This document shows, piece after piece, positions 1 to 6,317 of a DNA stretch of 8,003 bases. How positions within the stretch are numbered: position 1 is the stretch's first letter; each line of letters starts with the position of its first letter. Made by a program: the position numbers and the translations under genes. The notes under the pieces are model-generated. The model ran no database searches, was not told the origin of the DNA, and worked only from the letters and a program-made list of their open reading frames with translations. Origin of the DNA: DATEHG01 sp041691295 (GTDB lineage: Bacteria > Gemmatimonadota > Gemmatimonadetes > Gemmatimonadales > GWC2-71-9); NCBI GenBank assembly GCA_041691295.1, contig JBEPVA010000181.1:1-8003 (forward strand), read 5' to 3'.

Positions 1-168
1 GGCGTACACCCCGTGCCCCAGCGGGGTGACCGGGTAGCGGGTCGAATCAGTCGTGGGGGAAAAGGCCCGCGGCCGGATGGTGGCCTGGGCCTCGAGTGTG
101 CTGGAGAGTGCCAGCGGCGCGGCCAGCACCGTGAGCGTGGCCGCACCGAAGAGGCTGGTCCGGATCAC
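1..168 (-). CDS. Secreted protein, N-terminal part only (possible metallo-beta-lactamase-fold hydrolase)
   Basis: The first 56 residues are visible; the gene continues beyond base 1. It starts with GTG at 168-166, overlapping the soxZ TGA by 4 nt (GTGA), which implies translational coupling with soxZ. Residues 1-29 form a signal peptide: a basic start (VIRTS), a hydrophobic core (LFGAATLTVLAAPLAL) and a likely cut after an AQA-type site near residue 29. The mature start ends in a PVTPLGHGVYA segment, which resembles the first beta strand of secreted metallo-beta-lactamase-fold hydrolases ('...plgdGvya'). Such hydrolases (SoxH-like) occur in sox clusters, so the context fits. The zinc-binding HxHxDH motif would lie outside the window, so the family call is a guess. 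That this is an exported protein in the sox operon is better supported. Confidence 0.55.
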   Translation of the reverse strand, partial: MIRTSLFGAATLTVLAAPLALSSTLEAQATIRPRAFSPTTDSTRYPVTPLGHGVYA

Positions 169-497
169 CCGGTCTGAAAGGCGATCGGCACGCTGATCTG
201 GTAGCTGGTGCCCCGATTGTCCTTGTACGTGAAGATCAGCGGCGCTTCCCGGTCTGCCCGGAGCGGAAATGCGATCATCGGATCCTTGCTGACGCCGCTG
301 GTCCACTCGAACCGTGCCACCTCGGCTTCGCCGTAGGTCACGGTCACATCCTTCATGAAGTACGGCGGGATCATGTTCGCGTTGGCATCCCGGAAGAATC
401 CGGTATCCATCGGATGCTGCACCACCGCCTGCACCCGGATCACATCGCCCTGGGCGATGCGGTCGGGAATCAGAATCTTGCCCTTGCCGATTTCCAT
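165..497 (-). CDS. soxZ: Thiosulfate oxidation carrier complex protein SoxZ
   Basis: SoxZ is the small partner of SoxY. The periplasmic SoxYZ heterodimer carries sulfur intermediates on a SoxY cysteine between the other Sox enzymes (SoxXA, SoxB, SoxCD). The 110-residue product has the family's usual length. It shows the signature HPMDTGFFRD (residues 28-37), then IPPYFMKDVTVTYG (43-56), and ends with a YKDNRGTSYQ strand (91-100), matching the 'w.DN.G' end of SoxZ. It has no signal peptide, as expected, because SoxZ is exported bound to the Tat substrate SoxY. The ATG at 497 was chosen over an upstream in-frame ATG at 539 because residue 1 there begins the conserved MEIGKGKI segment, and a GGGTGA ribosome site lies 4 nt after the soxY stop. 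The longer version would overlap soxY by 38 nt. Confidence 0.93.
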   Translation of the reverse strand: MEIGKGKILIPDRIAQGDVIRVQAVVQHPMDTGFFRDANANMIPPYFMKDVTVTYGEAEVARFEWTSGVSKDPMIAFPLRADREAPLIFTYKDNRGTSYQISVPIAFQTG

Positions 498-501
498 GGC
501 G

Positions 502-1008
502 TCACCCGCAGCCGTTAAGGGAAGTCTCGACCTTGGCATAGTCGGCCCACAGTTCGCCGTCGCTGGTCTCGACGATTGCCCGGATCCATGAGGTCCGCCG
601 CATCTTGACCCGGGTCTGCACCGCCAGCGGTCCGATCTGCGGCGTCAGGTGCATCGCGAATACCAGTGGATCCGGATTGTGATCGATGATGAAGTAGACC
701 CCCTTCACATAGCGCTCGGCGCTCATGGGCAGGTCGGACTCCAGTGACACCGGCACGAACCGGCCGTCCTCGGTTGACGCAGCCATATCCAGGGTCACGT
801 GTCCCCGCTGGATCGTCCGGTCCCCGAATCGGTCCTTGAGGATCTTGGCCACCTCCTCGTTGGGCGCCTCCGGTTCATCGGGACCCCGCACCACTCTGGC
901 GGCGAGCGGCCGTGCCGCTCCGCGGATCCCTTCCAGCATCAGCGCCGCCCCGGCTGCTCCCACCACTTGCAGGAACGCCCGCCGGCCCGGTTCGATCTGC
1001 TCATCCAT
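502..1008 (-). CDS. soxY: Thiosulfate oxidation carrier protein SoxY, Tat-exported
   Basis: SoxY carries the sulfur substrate covalently on a cysteine in a flexible C-terminal arm. This 168-residue product begins with a twin-arginine signal (GRRAFLQ, Arg9-Arg10, then a hydrophobic stretch to about residue 25), so it would be exported folded to the periplasm, taking SoxZ along. The body has the family pattern FVPVSLESDLPM (84-95), VKGVYFIIDHNPDPLV (101-116), TRVKMRRTSWIRA (132-144) and SDGELW (149-154). The chain ends in NGCG with Cys167 as the carrier residue. The usual ending is GGCGG, so the arm tip is one residue shorter and has Asn for the first Gly. The ATG at 1008 was chosen because AGGGAGG lies 5 nt upstream; the ATG at 1023 sits just 5' of and reads through that ribosome site. 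It is the first gene of the unit, with soxZ 4 nt downstream. Confidence 0.93.
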   Translation of the reverse strand: MDEQIEPGRRAFLQVVGAAGAALMLEGIRGAARPLAARVVRGPDEPEAPNEEVAKILKDRFGDRTIQRGHVTLDMAASTEDGRFVPVSLESDLPMSAERYVKGVYFIIDHNPDPLVFAMHLTPQIGPLAVQTRVKMRRTSWIRAIVETSDGELWADYAKVETSLNGCG

Positions 1009-1013
1009 GACAA

Positions 1014-1020
1014 CCTCCCT
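1014..1020 (-). promoter_or_regulatory. Ribosome binding site deciding the soxY start
   Basis: The minus strand reads AGGGAGG here, 5 nt before the ATG at 1008. This near-perfect Shine-Dalgarno sequence favours that ATG over the one at 1023, which lies upstream of the site. Confidence 0.75.
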
Positions 1021-1028
1021 CATTGATC

Positions 1029-1055
1029 TCTATATATCGAAGGTGACCTGCTCAA
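1029..1055 (-). promoter_or_regulatory. Possible soxYZ promoter
   Basis: On the minus strand an AT-rich island GATATATAGA (1038-1029) stands out from GC-rich surroundings about 20 bases upstream of the soxY start. TATAGA at 1034-1029 can serve as a -10 box, with TTGAGC at 1055-1050 as a -35 box 15 nt away. The spacing is short and the match moderate, so the island is more reliable than the exact boxes. It lies just downstream of the hairpin that would end the preceding unit. Confidence 0.35.
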
Positions 1056-1071
1056 CCCGACCGGTCAAGCA

Positions 1072-1108
1072 ACCGCCCCGATTCCGGACCAGCCGGAATC
1101 GGGGCGGT
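1072..1108 (-). terminator. Perfect 16-bp hairpin, probable terminator of the protease-lipoprotein unit
   Basis: ACCGCCCCGATTCCGG (1072-1087) and its exact reverse complement (1093-1108) flank a 5-nt loop. The hairpin begins about 25 nt past the stop of the lipoprotein gene and ends before the soxY promoter region. Neither side has a clear run of T, so it is not a textbook intrinsic terminator. Its position between two minus-strand units makes transcript ending or 3'-end protection the most likely role. Confidence 0.6.
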
Positions 1109-1132
1109 GGACCAGCCGGCGGCAACTTGGCG

Positions 1133-1546
1133 TCAGGGCGCGCTGACCGTGACCGTGAACGAGCTGGCGGTCATCGCCGCGAACGTCGTGCTGTTGGCCG
1201 CCTGCCCGACGGTCGCCGTATAGCTCGAGGCCTTGCGGGTGTCCGGCACATGGATGGTGGCCAGGTTGCCGGCGACCACATCACCCACAAGCACGGTCCG
1301 GAACGAGCCGGCGGTCAATCGCTTCGAGTAGGAGCTGAATCCGCTGGCCGGCACCAGCGTGTCGATGCCGGTGGAACCGCCGGTGACCGTCAGCAGAATC
1401 GCACCGGCGCCAGCCGGGACCGTGCCGGTCGCCGCCATGGTCAGGTTACCAGGGGTCGGGACATCCGGATTGTTGCCATTGCCGCCGCCGCAGGACATCA
1501 GCGCCGCACCGGCCAGAATCCCGGTGAGAAGTCGAAGGGTACGCAT
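1133..1546 (-). CDS. Small lipoprotein of unknown function, coupled to the M6 protease
   Basis: The 137-residue product has a lipoprotein signal: MRTLRLLTGILAGAA followed by the lipobox LMSC, with Cys19 as the lipidated residue. A Gly/Asn-rich linker (20-34) follows. The rest is Thr/Val/Ala-rich with alternating strand-like segments (AGAILLTVTGG 47-57, FRTVLVGDVVAG 82-93, LATIHVPD 95-102, SSYTATVGQA 107-116), which suggests one small beta-sandwich. No catalytic motif is visible and I do not recognise a named family. The ATG lies 1 nt after the protease TAG, and AAGGAG (1559-1554) sits 7 nt upstream inside the protease gene, so the two are co-translated. A partner or anchor for the protease is a plausible inference; a cohesin-like fold is possible but not shown. 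Confidence 0.85.
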   Translation of the reverse strand: MRTLRLLTGILAGAALMSCGGGNGNNPDVPTPGNLTMAATGTVPAGAGAILLTVTGGSTGIDTLVPASGFSSYSKRLTAGSFRTVLVGDVVAGNLATIHVPDTRKASSYTATVGQAANSTTFAAMTASSFTVTVSAP

Positions 1547-1547
1547 C

Positions 1548-3767
1548 CTAGTGCTCCTTCCGGGTCGAAGCTGCCTTCATCATGCGAGTCACCGCCGGTG
1601 GCACCGGGGCGCCGCTGCGCCGCACGAAGGACAGGAAATCGCCAAGGTCGAAACTGCCGTTGTTGTTTCCGGTCTGATCCAGAAAGGTCTTCTGCGGCGC
1701 AGTCAGGGTCGGCGTACCCAGGATCTCGGCCGTCGCATCTCCCAAGGCCACCGCGACCGCGCCAGTGAAGGTGGCCACCACGTTGTACCCTCGACCCATG
1801 GGTAGCAACAGCGTGGCGCTGGAACTGGTGGTGTCGCCGGACCAGCCGCCGAAGACGGCTCCCCCGCCTGCCGTGGCCGTCAGGGTGACCGGTGTGCCAC
1901 TCACCACATAGATCCCGGGAGTGGTCAGCGTCCCGCCGACACTGGCGGCGACCGTGCCAGCACCGACGATCGAGGTGAGCAGGACCCGGTTCTCGACCGT
2001 AAAGGTGGCGGTGATCGTCTCCGCCGCCCCGGTGGTGATGTGGCTGTGCGCCTTGGACCCCGCATCACTCCAGTTGTTGAAACTCAACCGGGTCCGCCCG
2101 CTGCTGAGCACCTGGACCGAGTCCGCATCCAGAGCCAGGGTGTTACCGGCGGGCTCGATATCGGTGAACTGCTGCCGCGCGACCCCGTCGACCTTGATGC
2201 TGGCGGTCGCCGGACTGCTCCGGACCACGCTGGCGCCGTGCTTGATGAACCGGAAATGCATCCGCTGGCCGCCATCGGGATCGGAAATCGAATCGATCAC
2301 CCATCCGACCGCGGCATTGCTGTTGGACAGCGCGGGGGGATTGGTGGTGTAGCTGAACTTCCGGTTGACGCTCGACCCCGGATAGGAATCGCCGGCGTCG
2401 CCACGGTTGCTGGTGTTGTCCGTCGCATCGAGGTTACGCAGGCCATCCGCCTGGACCAGCTCGACGCCGTGCGGGAAACTCACATTCACCGAGTTATCCT
2501 GAGTGATGCCGTGGGCATCGATCTGGCCCTGGTCCAGATGCCAGATCAGCAGCCCGGGCTGCTTGTGCCGGGCACCCAGCGCCACATTCATCTGGGCGGT
2601 GTCGCTCTCGAGGTTGGCCCGGTTCTCCAAGTAGAAATATTCGTCCGTGCCGGCCACCGCGATGTACCGAATCGAGTCGGTGCTCTGGACCGGTCCGAGA
2701 TCCACCGTCCCGGAGGCAGCCAGAGTATCGACCTTGAGCCAGCCCAGTTCTGCCGCCGACCAGGCATCGTAGCGGGCCGGACTGTAGGCCCGGGTATACC
2801 CGCCGCTGCCCATCAGGCTCCACTCGCCGACCCCCTCCGTCTGATTGCTGGTGTCGTACAGGTCCGGCAGACCAAAGGCGTGACCGGTCTCGTGGGTGAT
2901 GATGCCGATCGGCATGATCTGGTTGGGGGTGCAGGCGGAACCACCACCCTGGGCACTCTGGATGATGTAGTCGTTGACCTTGATGAACTGCCCAGCGTGT
3001 CCCGGCCACGGGGTCTTGGTGACGTACACCCCGCCAGTCAGACCGGTGAGATTGAACCGGTGGGCCCAGATATGCTTGTTGGTGGCGGTCGGTCCGCAGG
3101 CGCCATCGAGGTCAGCCTGCAGGAAGGTCACGAAATCGACAAAGCCGTCGTTGTCCTTGTCGAATGGAGCCCAGTTGAATGTCCCGTCATCGACCTTGGC
3201 CAGGATTTCCGGTAGCAGCGAGGCAAACCGGTCAACTCCGCTGTTCCCGCCGTGGGCGCAGGAGTTGTTGATCGCAATCCCGTTGCAGTTGTCTTCGTAG
3301 TAGGTGTCGGCGCTGTCGGCCTGGACCCACTCGTGTACCACACCATTGATGGTTACCAGGCCATTGGACAGCTCGTGATAATAGTAGTTGGTGGTGTACG
3401 GCTGCCCGGAGCCACCGGCGCCAAACAGCACCGATTCGTACTGAGGCGCGGGAAACGGCGCCGGATCACCCAGAAAGTCGATCGGGATGACCGGGATGGT
3501 GTACGTCCCTGAGATCGCGGTCGAGCCCGCAATCGGTGAATTCAGCGCCGCCATGTTCCCGCTGCGCATCAGGGCATGACGCCGATCCCGTACCGCCCGG
3601 GCCTCTTTCCGCCAGGCGCCATCCCGGGTGAAATCCAGCCCCGGCACCTCGAACTGCCCGACCTTGGCGCGCGGAGTCTGCGCTTGGACCGTCGACTGTG
3701 TACCTGCAAGGAGGGCAAGGGTTGCTAACCACCATGGCGCGCGAAGCGCTGGAGTGACAGTACGCAC
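1548..3767 (-). CDS. Secreted M6-family zinc metalloprotease with InlB-like repeat and dockerin-like tail
   Basis: This 739-residue protein would be an exported zinc endopeptidase of the M6 (immune inhibitor A-like) family, cutting proteins outside the cell. Residues 1-29 are a signal peptide (WWLATLALLAG core, cut near VQA). The zinc site is HETGHAFGLPD: His292, Glu293, His296 and probably Asp302, followed by YD as in M6 enzymes. An EF-hand-like loop DKDNDGFVDF (203-212) probably binds calcium. Residues about 585-668 look like an InlB-type beta repeat (GGWSGD, then VVATF). The tail FLDQTGNNNGSFDLGDFL (695-712) resembles a dockerin calcium loop, with Thr in place of the usual first Asp. The GTG at 3767 was chosen because AGAGGA lies 4 nt upstream and the signal peptide begins there; the ATG at 3866 would add 33 unlikely residues. 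The substrate is unknown. Confidence 0.9.
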   Translation of the reverse strand: MRTVTPALRAPWWLATLALLAGTQSTVQAQTPRAKVGQFEVPGLDFTRDGAWRKEARAVRDRRHALMRSGNMAALNSPIAGSTAISGTYTIPVIPIDFLGDPAPFPAPQYESVLFGAGGSGQPYTTNYYYHELSNGLVTINGVVHEWVQADSADTYYEDNCNGIAINNSCAHGGNSGVDRFASLLPEILAKVDDGTFNWAPFDKDNDGFVDFVTFLQADLDGACGPTATNKHIWAHRFNLTGLTGGVYVTKTPWPGHAGQFIKVNDYIIQSAQGGGSACTPNQIMPIGIITHETGHAFGLPDLYDTSNQTEGVGEWSLMGSGGYTRAYSPARYDAWSAAELGWLKVDTLAASGTVDLGPVQSTDSIRYIAVAGTDEYFYLENRANLESDTAQMNVALGARHKQPGLLIWHLDQGQIDAHGITQDNSVNVSFPHGVELVQADGLRNLDATDNTSNRGDAGDSYPGSSVNRKFSYTTNPPALSNSNAAVGWVIDSISDPDGGQRMHFRFIKHGASVVRSSPATASIKVDGVARQQFTDIEPAGNTLALDADSVQVLSSGRTRLSFNNWSDAGSKAHSHITTGAAETITATFTVENRVLLTSIVGAGTVAASVGGTLTTPGIYVVSGTPVTLTATAGGGAVFGGWSGDTTSSSATLLLPMGRGYNVVATFTGAVAVALGDATAEILGTPTLTAPQKTFLDQTGNNNGSFDLGDFLSFVRRSGAPVPPAVTRMMKAASTRKEH

Positions 3768-3771
3768 AGGG

Positions 3772-3777
3772 TCCTCT
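3772..3777 (-). promoter_or_regulatory. Ribosome binding site deciding the protease start
   Basis: AGAGGA on the minus strand lies 4 nt before the GTG at 3767. It supports that start over the in-frame ATG 99 nt upstream, which would place a Pro/His-rich stretch ahead of the signal peptide. Confidence 0.65.
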
Positions 3778-3822
3778 GGATGGGGATGTGGCCGGGCCGG
3801 GCCCAAACTCGTTCCCGGTAAT

Positions 3823-3828
3823 GTTATA
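3823..3828 (-). promoter_or_regulatory. Possible -10 box of the protease gene
   Basis: TATAAC on the minus strand lies in a short AT-rich patch (GATATAACATTA on that strand) about 56 bases upstream of the protease GTG. I find no good -35 hexamer at the expected distance; that position is occupied by overlapping GC palindromes (3833-3846), which could be a site for a regulator. Confidence 0.35.
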
Positions 3829-3832
3829 TCAT

Positions 3833-3873
3833 CGGGCGCCCGGGCGAAATGACCGGCGTCACGCATCCCGGTC
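3833..3873. promoter_or_regulatory. Palindromes in the divergent intergenic region, possible operator
   Basis: Two overlapping 10-bp perfect palindromes, CGGGCGCCCG (3833-3842) and CGCCCGGGCG (3837-3846), sit just upstream of the protease -10 box. An inverted repeat follows: GACCGG (3851-3856), 11 nt, CCGGTC (3868-3873). Short GC palindromes are expected by chance in DNA this rich in G and C, so the operator role is only a suggestion. The position between two divergent transcription units is what makes it worth noting. Confidence 0.25.
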
Positions 3874-3895
3874 GGCCCGAACCCATGCCGCTCGC

Positions 3896-3924
3896 TTGTG
3901 CCGTGTGACTCAACTCGTTAATAT
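3896..3924 (+). promoter_or_regulatory. Probable promoter of the sphingolipid operon
   Basis: TTGTGC (3896-3901) and TAATAT (3919-3924) are separated by 17 nt, a good sigma-70-type arrangement within a local AT-rich patch. Transcription would start near 3931, giving a leader of roughly 48 nt before the spt GTG. It faces away from the protease promoter. Confidence 0.5.
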
Positions 3925-3978
3925 CTAATGGCTTAGTAGCCGCAGCTCGGCCACTCGAACGCCCGGAGCCGTCGCCAA

Positions 3979-5184
3979 GTGGATACCAGCATCCTGCAGC
4001 AGATCTCATTGTTCGACAAATGCCGACAGTTCACCCGCGCCAAGGAAATCCAGGCGGCGGGGATGTACCCCTATTTCAAGCCGATCTCGGAGTCCGAGGA
4101 CACCGTGGTCGTGATCGAAGGCCAGAAGCGGATCATGCTCGGGTCGAATAATTACCTCGGCCTGACCCATCATCCGCAGGTGCTGGAAGCGGCCCAGCGC
4201 GCCCTTGCCAAGTACGGCTCGGGGTGCACCGGCAGCCGCTTCCTCAATGGCACCCTCGACCTTCACGGCCAGCTCGAGCGCTCCCTGGCCGAATTCCTCG
4301 GCAAGGAAGACTGTCTGGTCTTTTCCACTGGCTACTCCGCCAACCTCGGCTTCATCAGTGGCCTGATCGGCCGCGGCGATGTGGTCAACCTCGACAAGCT
4401 CGATCACGCCTCGATCCTCGATGGCGCCAAGATGTCCTACGGCGAAACCGTCCGGTTCAATCACCGGGACATGGCCAGCCTCGATCGGCTGCTGGACAAG
4501 AATCCCGGCACCCGCGGCTCGATGATCGTCGTCGATGGCGTCTACTCGATGGAAGGGGACATCGCCGAAGTCCCCGAGCTGGTTCGGCTCGCCAAGAAGC
4601 ACGGCGCCGCCCTGGCCATCGACGATGCTCACGCCCTCGGTGTGCTCGGCCCCAACGGAGACGGCACCGCTTCGCACTTCGGCATGATCGACGATGTCGA
4701 CCTGATCGCCGGTACCTTTTCCAAGTCGCTGGCCTCGATCGGCGGCTTCGTGGCCGGATCCGAGAATGTCATTCACTACCTGCGGCATCACAGCCGGCCG
4801 CTGATCTTCACCGCCTCCCTGCCCCCGGCCAACACCGCCGGCGTCCTGGCGGCGCTCGAAGTCATGCAGCGGGAGCCAGAGCGCCGTACCTCGCTCTGGG
4901 CCAATACCCGCCGGCTGCACGAGGGCTTCCGCAGTCTCGGGTATGACATCGGCGAGACCGAAACCCCGATCGTGCCGGTCCTGATCGGACCGCTGGACAA
5001 GACTTTCCTGTTCTGGCGCAAGCTGTTCGATGCCGGCGTCTTTACCAACCCGGTGGCACCGCCGGCGGTTCCGCCGTCGCAGTGTCGGCTCCGCACCAGC
5101 CTCATGGCCACCCACAGCTTCGAGCAGATCGACTTCTGCCTCGAGCAGTTTGCCCGGATCGGAAAAGAGCTGGGGGTTATCTGA
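3979..5184 (+). CDS. spt: Serine palmitoyltransferase (alpha-oxoamine synthase family)
   Basis: This cytoplasmic PLP enzyme would join L-serine with a fatty acyl thioester, releasing CO2 to give 3-ketosphinganine, the first step of sphingolipid synthesis. The 401-residue chain has the fold type I landmarks: SNNYLGL (56-62), the PLP-stacking His143 in LDHASILDGA, Asp215 and His218 in IDDAHALG, and the Schiff-base Lys249 in GTFSKSLASIGGF. The N-terminal GMYPYFKPI (28-36) and the HASILDG/SKSLASIGG wording are typical of bacterial SPT. Sister enzymes KBL and BioF share the core; the two following genes decide for SPT. The GTG at 3979 was chosen with a CGGAG site 10 nt upstream; TTG at 4009 is a weaker alternative. 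It is the first gene of the operon, and its stop overlaps a possible start of the next gene. Confidence 0.9.
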   Translation: MDTSILQQISLFDKCRQFTRAKEIQAAGMYPYFKPISESEDTVVVIEGQKRIMLGSNNYLGLTHHPQVLEAAQRALAKYGSGCTGSRFLNGTLDLHGQLERSLAEFLGKEDCLVFSTGYSANLGFISGLIGRGDVVNLDKLDHASILDGAKMSYGETVRFNHRDMASLDRLLDKNPGTRGSMIVVDGVYSMEGDIAEVPELVRLAKKHGAALAIDDAHALGVLGPNGDGTASHFGMIDDVDLIAGTFSKSLASIGGFVAGSENVIHYLRHHSRPLIFTASLPPANTAGVLAALEVMQREPERRTSLWANTRRLHEGFRSLGYDIGETETPIVPVLIGPLDKTFLFWRKLFDAGVFTNPVAPPAVPPSQCRLRTSLMATHSFEQIDFCLEQFARIGKELGVI

Positions 5185-5198
5185 CCGCTGATCTTCGG

Positions 5199-6317
5199 GT
5201 GCGCCGGGCAGAATCCCGGCGCGATCTGCAGCACTTCATCGATCTGCCCTACCGACTGCACGCACGGGACCCGCTCTGGGTCCCGCCGTTGCGTATGGAC
5301 ATGGGCACCATCCTTTCCAGGACCAAGAACCCCTTCTTCGAACACGCCGAGGCGGAGTACTACATCGCCGAGCGTGGCGGGCAGGTCGTCGGTCGGATTG
5401 CCGCCATTCATAACCGGCTGCACAACGAAACCCACGAGGACCGGGTCGGCTTCTTCGGCTTCTTCGAGACCATCCAGGACCAGACCGTGGCGGATGCGCT
5501 GCTGGCTGAGGCCGGCAACTGGATCCGGGCCCGTGGGCTCGACACCATGCGCGGGCCGGCCTCGTTCTCGGTCAATGACGAGTGTGGCGTGCTGGTCGAG
5601 GGATTCGACACCCCCAACACCATGATGATGCCGCACAACCCGCCATTCTATCCGATGATGCTGGAAGCGGCCGGATTAAAGAAGGCCAAGGACCTGCTGG
5701 TGTATCGCGGTGGCTACGAAACCGCCTACATCCCGGTGCCCGAGCGGCTGGCCCGCGGCACCGAGCTGATCCAGAAGCGCCAGGGAATCACCCTGCGCGG
5801 CCTCAACATGCAGGACTTTGACGGCGACGTCGAGAAGATCAAGCAGATCTACAACGCCGCCTGGGAGAAGAACTGGGGGTTCGTCCCGATGACCGATCAT
5901 GAGATCGATCACCTGGCCAAGCAGTTCAAGCCGGTGGTCAATCCTGACCTGGTGCCGTTTGCCGAAAAGGACGGCAAGGTCATCGGCTTCGGGCTGGTGC
6001 TGCCCGATTTCAACCAGGTGTTCCGGACCAACCGGAACGGCCGGATCTTTCCCACGGTGCTGCGGCTGCTGTGGGCCATCAAGCGCAAGAAGATCCGCCG
6101 CTGCCGCATCCTGCTGCTGGGTATCCTGCCCGAATGGCGGAGCAAGGGCATCGACGCCATGCTGTACCATTACATCTGGACCACCTCGGCCAAGCACGGC
6201 ATCACCTGGGGTGAGGCCGGCTGGATTCTCGAGGACAACCCGGCCATGAATGCCGGCCTCGAGAAGATGGGCTTCACCGTCTACAAGACCTACCGCCTCT
6301 ACGACAAGCCGGTATGA
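5199..6317 (+). CDS. bcerS: Probable bacterial ceramide synthase, GNAT-fold N-acyltransferase
   Basis: The product would attach a fatty acyl chain to the amino group of the sphingoid base. The bacterial ceramide synthase described in Caulobacter is a GNAT-type protein of this kind, unrelated to eukaryotic ceramide synthases. Numbering from GTG 5199 (372 residues), the opening FIDLPYRLHARDPLWVPPL (13-31) is typical of the family. Two GNAT-like halves follow: about 50-175 (with VVGRIAAI and RGPASFSVND) and about 195-368. The second half has the acyl-CoA loop LGILPEWRSKGIDAML (307-322) and the closing block GWILEDNPAMN...MGF...YRLY (341-368). The start is uncertain. GTG 5199 is the first standard codon but lacks a ribosome site; CTG 5181 overlaps the spt TGA and has GGGGG 4 nt upstream. 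The function is assigned from family resemblance plus context. Confidence 0.8.
   Translation: MRRAESRRDLQHFIDLPYRLHARDPLWVPPLRMDMGTILSRTKNPFFEHAEAEYYIAERGGQVVGRIAAIHNRLHNETHEDRVGFFGFFETIQDQTVADALLAEAGNWIRARGLDTMRGPASFSVNDECGVLVEGFDTPNTMMMPHNPPFYPMMLEAAGLKKAKDLLVYRGGYETAYIPVPERLARGTELIQKRQGITLRGLNMQDFDGDVEKIKQIYNAAWEKNWGFVPMTDHEIDHLAKQFKPVVNPDLVPFAEKDGKVIGFGLVLPDFNQVFRTNRNGRIFPTVLRLLWAIKRKKIRRCRILLLGILPEWRSKGIDAMLYHYIWTTSAKHGITWGEAGWILEDNPAMNAGLEKMGFTVYKTYRLYDKPV

Noticed and set aside
725..1768. 347-residue plus-strand frame spanning soxY, the hairpin and the lipoprotein
   Set aside because: It crosses three minus-strand features, is rich in Arg/Ser/Gly/Pro as shadow frames are, and has no domain.
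2040..3215. 391-residue open frame on the plus strand opposite the protease gene
   Set aside because: It is antisense to the protease catalytic region and has no recognisable domain or ribosome site.
3768..3866. Longer N-terminus of the M6 protease starting at ATG 3866
   Set aside because: It would add 33 residues ahead of a well-formed signal peptide and cover the likely promoter; GTG 3767 has a good ribosome site.
4006..5115. 369-residue open frame on the minus strand opposite spt
   Set aside because: It lies wholly within spt, whose product has clear family motifs. The antisense product is low-complexity and matches nothing I recognise; long antisense frames are common in GC-rich genes.
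3979..5184. Reading the PLP enzyme as KBL (threonine breakdown) or BioF (biotin synthesis)
   Set aside because: No tdh or bio genes are nearby, while two ceramide-pathway families follow directly. The fold alone cannot exclude it.
5082..5198. ATG 5082 as the acyltransferase start
   Set aside because: It overlaps spt by 103 nt and the added residues look like an out-of-frame reading of spt.
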